Below are positions 55,974-64,000 of a stretch of DNA of 64,000 nucleotides, one piece after another. The first letter of the stretch is position 1. Each line of letters begins with the position of its first letter. Under the pieces are notes generated by a model, which saw only the letters and a program-made list of their open reading frames with translations, ran no database searches and was not told the origin of the DNA. Made by a program: the position numbers and the translations under genes. Origin of the DNA: Istiophorus platypterus (Eukaryota > Chordata > Actinopteri > Istiophoriformes > Istiophoridae); contig CM029125.1 of the NCBI GenBank assembly GCA_016859345.1, forward strand, positions 21,225,125 through 21,289,124, in the 5' to 3' direction.

Positions 55974-58900
55974 AAATGATCTCTTGTTTTCCTCCAGCAT
56001 CTCATCGTGTGTTCAGACATTCCATTCATTTCCAAACGCCTGAGTTTCCACTCTCACACACCTTTTTTTTCTGTTTTCCTATTTACCAGCCTGTATTTAT
56101 ACCAGCCAGTTGAACCTGCTCTCTGTCAGATTGAGCATGTCTTTCATGATATCAGTGCTGTGAACTACATTCTTGCCGATCTGCCCATTGCCTGTTCCTG
56201 TTTTGTTCTGGTTTGCAGCATCCAGACCAGTTACCTGCACGTGACTTTTTACCTGCCTGCCTAGTTTTCAACATTCAAGTCATTCTTCCCTGTTACATTG
56301 TACTTGAATAGTGACAGGGTAAGCTTTCTTGTGTTGTTTCATGCTACAGGGCTTCCATTGTGATATGCTAAGGCTGCAGATTACATTGCTTTAAAAATGT
56401 TCAAGTGACTCAAGAGCACAAAAATGCATGAAAGCCATCAGTCATAGCTTGGAGCAGCTGCATCCATACATTTTCATGGATGTTTTGGGCTGTACTAAAT
56501 TGATCTAAAGATAAGTCTGACAGCTTTGAAAAACTGATCCTGCATTATATGAAGATTGTTTTTCACTTTGGCCTGTATTCAACATGTACAGTATTCATAT
56601 ATGATGTATTGTACCTTGAGTACGCAGCCCTTCCTGACTCCATACGCGTCTCTAAGCAGGTCAAAGTTGGACCGAGCGATCTCCACGTTCTTGATACAGC
56701 CGACATACGACCTGGACACCACCTGTCGTCTGGCAACCACACAAAGGCGGACAGCTGAGTTGAAATATACCCATCCTGTGACCACACCTCATCCTCACCT
56801 GGCGACATCACAAGGTGCTTTGGAGTTTGGATTTGCACAGATTATTTTGTTGTATTTTTTGAACATTTACAACTGCATTTACTGATATTCTGTTTGTAAA
56901 TTCATTATTCAGTACAGTTAAATTTAACCTGTCCCCAGTATAAAACTGTGATGATGTTGTATTAGATGAGCTGCAACACTGAATCACTAACTGATTGCAG
57001 ATAAAGAGGTGTGTCATCCAATAAGAGACTTCAATGAAGCATGGTCCCAAGTATCCTCGCTCACGTCTCCTCCTCGTTGCCTCCTTGATCCTAATCGGGT
57101 TCTAACGGAACTCAGACGTTCTCCATGATGGCGGATGAAAAATGTCTTCAGGTCACCTGGGGAGTGGGAATGTAATCAAGGCAATGACACGCACCCATAG
57201 ACTCACCTGATTGGTCTGGAGGCAGGAAGTCCCCCGATGTAAATGGGGTCAAGGTCAGAACGGTTCAGGTCAGAGGCCATCCCTGGAGACTCCGCCTCCA
57301 ACACCTCCTTCTCTGATGATTGGTCAGCAGCCATGATTGACAAGTAACCTTCACACACAAGGTAACCGGCACCATCAGAAAGAGGAAAACAGTAAAGCAG
57401 CTTCAGAAACCCCCTCAACCCACACTTCTTTGATGTCTGTGTCTGACACAGTGACATCACAGCCATCTCAGTGAGGACATATTTAAACCACATCACCCAA
57501 ACCTTACTCTAACCCTGTACTGTAGTAGTAATACCTTTGCGTTTGTTCCTCTGTAGGGTGATCTTGTACCACATCCCGGTGTTGTACTTCCTGTTAGAAG
57601 TCAGGATCAGAGCACCCGAACCAAGGTCAAATGTCAGACGGACACACCCCTCAACCAGCTCCATGGACAGGAAGTCTCTCTGCATGAGACAGGAAGGAGG
57701 TCATGACTTTGTTTCTTTACACAAGAAGAGCTCCAGCAAAAACTGTGTGTTGTCAGTATTACAGTGTTGTTGGAGGCCAGGTAGAGCAGTAATCCACCCG
57801 GCGACAGAGTTTTAAACAGCAGGACGATGGAGGTGGAAGTTGCACGCAGAGACTTCTGGACCAATGAGAATCCAGATCCATCAAAGTGGAAGGAAGTCTC
57901 CTCTGCTTGGGGACTGAGAGACAGATAGGTAGAGACCAACAATATAGGACTTCAGAAATGTTGGGTATTGAAAATGCAGTTCAGAATTTCCATCGGAAAT
58001 CTGTAGATTTAACTTTGAGCAGTGCTGAACTACAACACCACACTGGAATACTTATTGGATGGGGTCAGTTAATGTTATCCCTGGTATGGCAGGACACCTG
58101 TAGTCACACAGGTGTGTCGTTAATCGATCACCTGTGTGCTTTTGGTCCACCTGTGTGTGGTAATACAACCATGTTCTTACCTACTGAAGCAGCCTCCACA
58201 TTCCCCCTCTCTGCTGTCATAGTTCCACAGTCCAATGTTTCTCTCGTTGAGTAATGCTTCACCCAGACAACCCTTAAAGGTGGAGGACCTCAGCGCCACA
58301 AAGCTCTGACATCACACACAGAGTTATCACCTGCTCACATTTATACCTCCACACACACCTGTACACATCCATATACACCTGTTTACCTGATGTATGTTTT
58401 ACCTGAGTGTTAGCTCCCAGTCCTCCGATGTGGATCACTGTGTTTCTGTCGATGTCTAAAACTCGGGATGACCCTGGTGATGTTGCTGTTACTGCGGGCA
58501 ACGGGGCAGACTCTGACTCAAGCTGATGGACCGACAGAGAGACATGGGCCCCAAACCTGCCAAATTCATGACATCATGACATGGCAACATTAAACAACAT
58601 GCTGACATAAGTCTGGGAGGCTCACAGTAAGAAAAACAACAAATCCCAAGTCAGCTTTTATGAAAGTTACAGTAGACTGACTGATACTGACTTACTAACA
58701 CTAACTAATCCTACCTAAGAGCAACTCCTTTCTGCTTATTGCAGCACTCTAAACCCTGTGATCTCATAAATTCAGCTGTTATGGCCAGCTGCTTCTTCAG
58801 TCATGTGATTAGTTCTGAACATGTGATCAGAATGTTGGTGTGTAATTACCGTGTAGCGTTGATTCTGGTCCACCTGTTGTTGGTGATGTCCAGTCCAGAA

Positions 58901-59414
58901 AACTCCAGTCTGGTGCTGCCTGAGCCAACATCCCACACCAGAGTCACCTTCCCATCATGCATTTCTACTACCATGTAGTCCACCTGAACACACAGAAAAC
59001 ATTCACAGAGGGTTAACTTACACTGTAGAGGTATAGGACCGAGATCAGAACTCCAAACTTTGGACCTGGACCAAAACAAACCCACCCTAGAGTCCAAATA
59101 ACTACAACAATAACACCTGTTTTGTGTTTCTACACCTGTCCATTATGTTTTTGTTCTAAAGTATGTTCTATTCTGTGTGTTGTAGTTTGTGGCAGTACCG
59201 TAGTGTTGCTGCCCAGGTAAAAGAGCAGGTTATCTGGACTGGATGTCTTCAGGATCAGACTCAAAGTGTTGAAGTTACTGGACTGAATCTGTGGTCTGTA
59301 GGATCGAACACAGTCTCTGTCCGCCTGCACGGCCACCTTAATCTGATGACATCACCAAAATTATTATCATCATCGTTGTCATTATCATCACAACATCCTC
59401 ATCATCATCATCAA

Positions 59415-59451
<37 letters not shown>

Positions 59452-62400
59452 GTTCAGACATACAGTAAATTAGGATCTGAGAAATTCATACAATATTCAG
59501 AAAAAGTAAAAATTTGAATTATAACAAGCAGATGACATCTGGACATGAGGTCTGTGTCTTCTTAACCATCTGAGCTGACTAAATTAATTTGCTAAGACAG
59601 AATCAGTCTGACAGGTAATATCTGTGTCTGATTGTATATAACTTTGGGCTTCTGTTGTCAGAAATTTTTTATGTCAGCCTCCCAGCATTGTATCTAAACT
59701 TTTACAGTACAGTAAGGGCCGGATTATGTCAGAAAATAACTAGTTTGTACTGTCCAAACTCATCTGAAGCACAGAGTGTTTCTCTGTATTGTGAATATCT
59801 ATGCTAGAAGGTGGAGGTAAAAGAAATCCACCATATAGAGAAGAGATGTGAAATGTTTTGAATAGGTGGATAATGGAACACATTTTGCAGAGTAGGTAGA
59901 TTCAGACACTTTTAGACCATCTGAGAAGCTCTTCTGACAGAGTATAGGCGTATGGGAGACCATATTCATTTACTGTAGTATTGGCAGAACACAGAAAGTC
60001 TAAGTGTGTGTTTCAGGATGTGTATTTCCACAGGTATATGTTTATGTACCGATGCGGCCTGTCTTCGGGCCTGATTGATCAACTCTCTGATGTCAGACAG
60101 GTTCCTGCCTAGTGTTTCTCCCAGCAAGTTCAGCGGCTTTATCCGCTCCATCAGACGCTCTGTACGATGCTCTGCCTCCTCCAGTTTACGCTGCGCCTCA
60201 TTGGCTGAGCACAAACATATATTTGGAAGCATTAGAAGTCAAAAACAACTGTGTATTTTTTCAGTCTTTTGCCTTATCAAACTGATTACATCTTAATAAA
60301 TCTTGTTTGCACACCTGCAGTGTGTGTGTTGGTCACCAGCTGGTTGGTCTCCCTCACTGTGTTTTTGGTCTTTTCCACAACTAAAGAAGAATCCTCAAGC
60401 TGATTTCTGAGTCTCTGCAGCTGCAGCAGTGCTGCCTGCAGGCCAGAGTGTGCTACTGCAGCCTGGAGCTGAGCCTGCTGCAATGACATAGACGAACCTG
60501 ATAGAAACAACAAACAATGTATCAGTCAATACATCAACATATCATTACAACAGAGCATAAGTGTTGTAGGAGGCAAAGCCTGACACTCACCATTAGAGAG
60601 GCTCATCAGTTCTCTAAATGGCTGACGGAGAAGGAGGCTCGAATTACGGACACTCTCTCTGACCAATCCCAGTCTGCTAGTGACCATGGAGATGTTCAGC
60701 TGCAGGTCTGGCAGAGAGACAGACATTAGTTATGTCTTATTGTCCAGCTGTGTGAATATGCGCTGGTAAACATCAGGTGGAGCTAATTGACGAGCTGCTG
60801 GGATTAAACCACCACAGAAGAAGTAGTTACTGTGAGATCAGGTCATTAAAAGAGCTGCAGTCAAATCTCAGATGATGGAGGATATACATCATTCATCATT
60901 CCTACAGCATCCTGACATGGATAAAAGAGTTTGCAAAGAGGGAAAAATTAGTGATTTTAAAGATTCCTTATTTCCTTAAGTGTCCATGCTTCTATTCTCG
61001 TACCATAACTGCAGGTGATGGCTTTGTATTGACAACTGGAAGTAAAACCTAAACATTCCATTGTCTCTCATAAGAAAACCTGTCATCCCAATAATTCCTA
61101 TGATTATAAATGGAACATTAGAGATGGACAGACAATAATTACTTTTCTCCTCCTCTCTGCTTCGGCAACAGAAAAAGTATGACATTAATTTTTTTTTATC
61201 AGCATGACATATTGAAAACAGTTGTTCATCATCAGATAGAAATGCAGATAACATGAAGCCAGGTAACCCCAAGAGAGAACCACACCCAGATGAACTTGCA
61301 TTGTGATACAGGCCCCAGGTAAACAGACCTTCTGCTGTCTTGTTGATTTGTTGACTTTCTTGTAAAACAGCAGAGCTGATGTTCAGTTTGGCTCTGCTTT
61401 CTTCTGACACTGGCTGCTTCGACTGGATGGTCTGAAACAGATAGTAGACTTGTGTAAAAACACTGAATGTTTTATATGAATGTGACTAGTTCATACACAG
61501 TCACGTTCAGTGTTTTTACTCAAGTTTGTTTTTAGCTTTAACACACAAGTACCATGTTGAGAGCAAGGGAGGCGGACACATGGGCGATCAAGGCCACCTG
61601 CTGGGCAGAGTTGACTCGCTCTGTAATGTCACTATCAAGCTGAACCAATCGGCTGCCATTCTGAGACGTGTTACACACTGACAAAAGAGAGCTGAGAAAA
61701 AAGAAATAGAGTTTCATTAACTTTCTTAGTGGCAGAAATTAACAGAGGCATAAATACACACACACACACAGTTACCTGTGCATGGAGTGGGCATAGCTTT
61801 GCAGCATGTGGGCATGACTCTCTGCACGATAAACGTTCTCCAGAGCGTCTGTCATCTTCATTCCAACAACCAAACCATCCACCTGTTTCCTCAACAGGGG
61901 GCGCCACTGATCCAGCTCACCGCTCAGCAGCTCCACTTGCTGCACAATATTGAGTTTGTATCCATTTATTACATCATTATTATCATTATTTAATCCAATT
62001 TTATTAGCAGAAATGCTGTAGAATGTTTGTCTTACTGTGGTGTTGTTCGTTAATTCCTCTGTCAGGCTGATGGTGTCGTCCAGCAGCAGCTGACTCTCTT
62101 CCATCAGTGCATCTAAACTAAAATGCTGAGCACTCAAATTCTGATGGTAAGACTGAAGGACAGACAGACAAAGAGAAACAGAGTTATTAATTGTTATTTA
62201 ATGCATATCATTGTAAATTTATTGCCACTCATCCATCGGTGTTAATAATTTCTGTACTGCTTTGGCCAAATAGGTTTCTGATCTGTAATCTGAATCTGAA
62301 TTTGTTGGAGAGTAAGACAGAGAGATGCAGATTTAATGAATAAAAATGATGTCTTCAAGCAGCAGGTAACAGCAGCAACCTTTGGGTGTCCAAATGTTGT

Positions 62401-64000
62401 AGTTTGTGTTCACCTGTCTGTAAGTGCTTGTGTTAACCTGTCTGCAGGTTTTTGTGTTTACCTGTCTTTAGGTGTGTGTGTGCTTACCTGGTACTGGTGC
62501 AGCAGAATGTGTATGCTGTCCAGCAGAGTCTGAGTTTGTTTGTTTTGCTGTGCAGTGTAATTCAGGTGTGTGTCTGCGTTTGCCAGCCTTTCTATGCTGG
62601 TACTAAGTGAGGTAGAGATGAGGTTGAGTCTGTTGTCAACCATTGCCCTGCTGGACAAGAAGTCCACCTGCAGTGAATGGACGAGAGACTCTGACAGGCT
62701 GCAGAGAGAGAGAGATCACAAACACGGAATTCAGAAAAGCTGAACATTTATTATTTAAATTATTTAAATTTATCCAATAAAATCACACCTGAGCTCCTGA
62801 TTTACTGCAGTGTTTGCCACCATAAGATTGACAGCTCTCATGGTTTCCAGCTTGAGTTCCAACCCCTCCAGCAGACGCGTCTGATTGGCTGATTCAAGCG
62901 TCTCCCCTGTTGTCTGGTTAAGATGCCCTGCCTCCATCTGCAACACTAGACCAATCAGATGTCAGAATGGTTTTAATTAAATCAGGATGGTTTGTTAAAA
63001 ATATTTTCTCTTGGTCATGATGTCTCAATGATGTGTTAGTGGTGTCACCATTGGTCAGATGGTCAGTTTTTTTTTACCCTGAATGTTATCTTGAAGGCTG
63101 CTGATACTCCCCAGCAGCAGTGTACCCTGGGAGAGGCTTTTGTTGGTTGAAATGCCCACTTCTTCCAGGTGGTTAGACAGATGTGTAACCTAGCCAAAGC
63201 AGAGACAGTGAAAAAGACCATTATCAGTTTCCTCCTACAATCTCTTGCAGGTTTAATAAACTGTTCATGAACATATGCCAACCTGCTGCAGTAAAACGCC
63301 GAGGTCAGAGGTTATATGATTTAACTCATCTTCCACTTTGGGCAGATGGAAAGCAAAAGAACTCTTCTCTGAAAACAGCACCTGAAAAAACAAACAGCAG
63401 GTGACATGTCATCAGCTCCAAACCATAGTCACATGAGATAAACAAATAGGTTATTTCTTTAAAACCTCAGCAGGTGGAAAGTTTATTCAACATTATCAGG
63501 CTGTGGTATATTAAGGATAATTAAACCAAACTCTGACCTATATCAGATTATTGTTATAAAATGTTAATGTGCATTTGTACCTGGATGTCTCTAGTCTGGT
63601 TTTCTAGCAAAACCAGCTGGTGGTAAGGTGCCATGACAATGCCACTCAGGTTGACAGACGGGAAATAGTTGTGTAGTTTGTCCAGGTCGTCCAGCAGAAC
63701 ACCAGTGCAATCATCATCACACGCTGGAGTTAAAAAACAAGCATGCACATATCAGCTCTGATAACACGCAACGTGTGAACACGTGTGTCTGTATATGTGC
63801 ATTACTGTTACTCACACACACACTCTCCTCCCTGCAGGACGTGTCTCACATCACACTGGTCACATGACTGACCTTTTACCCCGGCCTTACAGTCACATTG
63901 TCCGGTCAGTGCATCACACAGTGAATGGAGAGAGCCCCATCCACTGCAGTTACACCGTGAACACCTCCCACCAGGCAATGAGGGGTTACCATAGTAACCA
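49454..64000 (-). CDS. lama1: lama1: laminin alpha-1 chain, C-terminal part (32 exons), continues past right edge
   Basis: Laminin alpha-1 is a secreted basement-membrane chain that assembles with beta and gamma chains through its coiled coil and binds integrin, dystroglycan and heparin through its LG domains. Reading leftward, the window shows a laminin-EGF end, about 13 coiled-coil exons, five LG domains and the stop. Phases fit at all junctions except one inside LG3. Identity to alpha-1 rather than alpha-2 rests on strings such as FKGCLGEALLNERNIGLWNY, SFHFDGSGFSLVQKSL, SDLNRSDLDPIYIGGLP, YGVRKGCVL and AKVDAIGLEM, and the end GGYPVGVKQNCL. Each cysteine-bearing LG end is preserved, so the gene looks functional. 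The N-terminal half lies outside the window. Confidence 0.95.
49621..49800. repeat. lama1: minisatellite 'gacaggtcagagaga' at the acceptor of the last lama1 exon
   Basis: Imperfect GACAGGTCAGAGAGAGAG units. On the coding strand this is a pyrimidine-rich tract running into the acceptor of exon 49611-49454. Confidence 0.8.
50134..51599 (+). mobile_element. Tc1/mariner-like DNA transposon with long inverted repeats, inactive
   Basis: The left end 'ttaggttcataaatatttgg' is matched in inverse by the right end (minus strand 'ttaggtacataagtaatggg'). Similarity continues for about 200 bases, including 'catcaagatgtgattgaa' on both arms. TA flanks both tips. Inside, the frame at 50371-50871 encodes a Tc1 DNA-binding half (paired-like helix-turn-helix, AEILGEAKSTICYILKK, SGRPQKTT). 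A stop and a frameshift then separate it from WNKVLWTDETKMNLY, the first catalytic Asp block. The rest is rearranged, so the transposase is dead. It lies in the intron between lama1 exons 52064-52197 and 49882-50095, opposite the gene. Confidence 0.9.
50371..51060 (+). pseudogene. Tc1-like transposase pseudogene
   Basis: The N-terminal part is open for about 166 residues, though the first 35 or so do not look like transposase. It ends LKLSENN at a stop, and the following DDE-type segment WTDETK is in another frame and soon meets another stop (after GKRGV). The remaining catalytic residues are not readable in any frame. Confidence 0.85.
52297..54788 (-). CDS. lama1: lama1 linker and LG4 domain
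   Basis: Exons 54788-54605 (linker, acidic and Pro-rich: VLPDDQDIEPTPDPAHLPVA), 53956-53850, 53687-53498, 53019-52870 and 52450-52297. LG4 reads AAQFGLSKHSHMTFII, LTGGRLMVSADLGKGPASI, NRLYVGGLP and FPGCIHSVTLNGAMLDL, ending SCF. The last exon crosses into LG5. The hinge between LG3 and LG4 is a known processing site region in some alpha chains; no clear furin motif is seen here. Confidence 0.92.
52456..52540. repeat. 'acaggtagacagg' minisatellite beside a lama1 acceptor
   Basis: About eight imperfect copies of ACAGGTRGAC just upstream (in gene sense) of exon 52450-52297, giving many CCTGT repeats in its pyrimidine tract. Confidence 0.75.
53965..54600. repeat. degenerate AT-rich minisatellite, unit about 'caataatcagtgaccaataa'
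   Basis: Around 630 bases of imperfect 'atcaataaccaataatcagtgacc' units fill the lama1 intron between exons 53956-53850 and 54788-54605. Confidence 0.85.
54842..54914. repeat. (GT)n microsatellite, about 36 units
   Basis: A near-pure run 17 bases from the donor of lama1 exon 55126-54932; on the transcript it is (CA)n in the start of the intron. Confidence 0.97.
54932..55642 (-). CDS. lama1: lama1 LG3 domain (one junction unresolved)
   Basis: Exons 55642-55490, about 55336-55213 and 55126-54932. They read PVRSVSVLAGGFIQISPPSF, then GEVAGASRKVMVLKPDRGSF with DGQKHSVII, then FFIGGLPSEEESRLP and WFRGCIQHLVAAGA. The first exon ends in phase 0, but the obvious acceptor of the second needs phase 1. 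An acceptor 11 bases further in (after TTAGAG, exon end 55325) restores the frame at the cost of about four residues. About ten residues found in human alpha-1 at this place seem absent. Confidence 0.82.
55840..55890. repeat. short dispersed repeat (partner at 61200-61250)
   Basis: Shares 'cagttgttcatcatcaga' and flanking 'agaaat' with 61216-61245 in another lama1 intron. Extent is about 45 bases. Confidence 0.5.
55940..55971. repeat. (TA)n microsatellite
   Basis: Pure TA run in the lama1 intron between exons 56729-56615 and 55642-55490. Confidence 0.95.
56615..57913 (-). CDS. lama1: lama1 LG2 domain
   Basis: Exons 57913-57763, 57679-57535, 57348-57207 and 56729-56615. Strings include SFHFDGSGFSLVQKSL, RDFLSMELVEGCVRLTFDLG, DPIYIGGLPASRPIR and YVGCIKNVEIARSNFDLL. 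For the last exon the acceptor giving R-R-Q-V-V is required by phase; the nearer CAG would shift the frame. Confidence 0.93.
58181..59336 (-). CDS. lama1: lama1 LG1 domain
   Basis: Exons 59336-59199, 58983-58850, 58556-58403 and 58305-58181. Sequence runs CVRSYRPQIQSSNFNTLSL, PDNLLFYLGSNTT, VTLVWDVGSGSTRLEF, IGGLGANTQ and TFKGCLGEALLNERNIGLWN. This is a complete laminin-G sandwich with its C-terminal disulfide cysteine. LG1-3 of alpha chains carry the integrin-binding unit. Confidence 0.94.
59391..59453. repeat. (CAT)n trinucleotide repeat
   Basis: CATCATCAT run in the lama1 intron upstream of LG1 exon 59336-59199. Confidence 0.95.
60050..63723 (-). CDS. lama1: lama1 coiled-coil domain II/I exons
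   Basis: Exons (minus order): 63723-63581, 63381-63283, 63189-63078, 62945-62789, 62698-62488, 62152-62036, 61939-61776, 61691-61553, 61431-61329, 60707-60591, 60497-60315 and 60204-60050. They start CDDDCTGVLLDDLDKLHNYF and end ANEAQRKLEEAEHRTERLME and INQARRQAAS. Leu-rich heptads, many N-x-S/T sites and absence of cysteine after the first exon fit the long alpha helix that trimerises with beta and gamma chains. All phases agree; the 61329 exon uses a weak GTCTGT donor. For exon 62945-62789 I chose the CTAG acceptor, because only it keeps the frame. Confidence 0.9.
60764..60881. repeat. dispersed repeat, copy 2 (partner at 12910-13020)
   Basis: 'catcaggtggagctaatt', 'ttaaaccaccacagaag', 'aagtag' and 'attaaaagagctgcagtca' align in order with the copy in prkag2 intron 2. 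Both copies are in the same orientation in the window. Confidence 0.7.
63816..64000 (-). CDS. lama1: lama1 laminin-EGF exon (partial, cut by window end)
   Basis: Minus strand reads YYGNPSLPGGRCSRCNCSGW, then CDALTGQCDCKAGVKG and CDQCDVRHVLQGGECV before a GTGAGT donor. The eight-cysteine LE pattern and the LTGQCxCK motif mark the last LE module before the coiled coil. It joins the next exon in frame as ECVSCDDDCTG. Confidence 0.92.

Overview
The window is vertebrate nuclear DNA, almost certainly from a spiny-rayed teleost. The evidence is short exons with GT/AG borders and consistent phases in long AT-rich introns, abundant (GT)n/(GA)n microsatellites, teleost-type dispersed repeats, L2/CR1-like and Tc1-like transposon remnants, and protein families typical of fish (NACHT-LRR genes with FISNA and RING parts, a UPA-CARD protein with a caspase-1-like CARD). 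There are no bacterial-style operons, no CRISPR array, and I recognised no tRNA or rRNA gene.

Layout from left to right. 1-2.0 kb (+): the last two exons of a NLRP1-like gene (end of FIIND/UPA, then CARD) and its poly(A) signal. 3-37.6 kb (+): a complete prkag2 gene (AMPK gamma-2) with 17 coding exons for the long form, two alternative coding first exons, four CBS motifs and a very long Glu-rich C-terminal tail. All exon phases close: about 851 residues for the long form, 892 for an intermediate form and 623 for the short form. Its introns hold an L2-like retroelement, an old Tc1 relic and several dispersed repeats. 39.5-43.6 kb (-): a broken NLR gene in which a frameshifted RING exon is followed by FISNA and the start of NACHT, fused by deletion to leucine-rich repeats. 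45.6-48.2 kb (+): only the C-terminal exons of a protein 4.1 gene (best guess epb41l3), ending early. 49.2-64 kb (-): the C-terminal part of lama1 (laminin alpha-1), with the last laminin-EGF segment, the coiled-coil domain and five LG domains in 32 exons; the gene continues beyond the right edge. A Tc1-like element with inverted repeats of about 200 bp sits in its penultimate intron.

The 4.1 fragment and lama1 converge tail to tail. Their human counterparts EPB41L3 and LAMA1 are neighbours on chromosome 18p, which supports both identifications, whereas PRKAG2 is on human 7q. The NLR block lies at this change of neighbourhood.

The most interesting items are in prkag2: (1) an open exon at 19976-20567 carrying six basophilic-kinase/14-3-3-like R-x-x-S repeats, whose donor phase fits the next exon exactly; (2) a 292-residue Glu-rich repeat tail replacing the short vertebrate gamma-2 C-terminus; (3) microsatellites touching many of its splice sites. 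All identifications rest on reading the sequence and on remembered family features; no database search was run.
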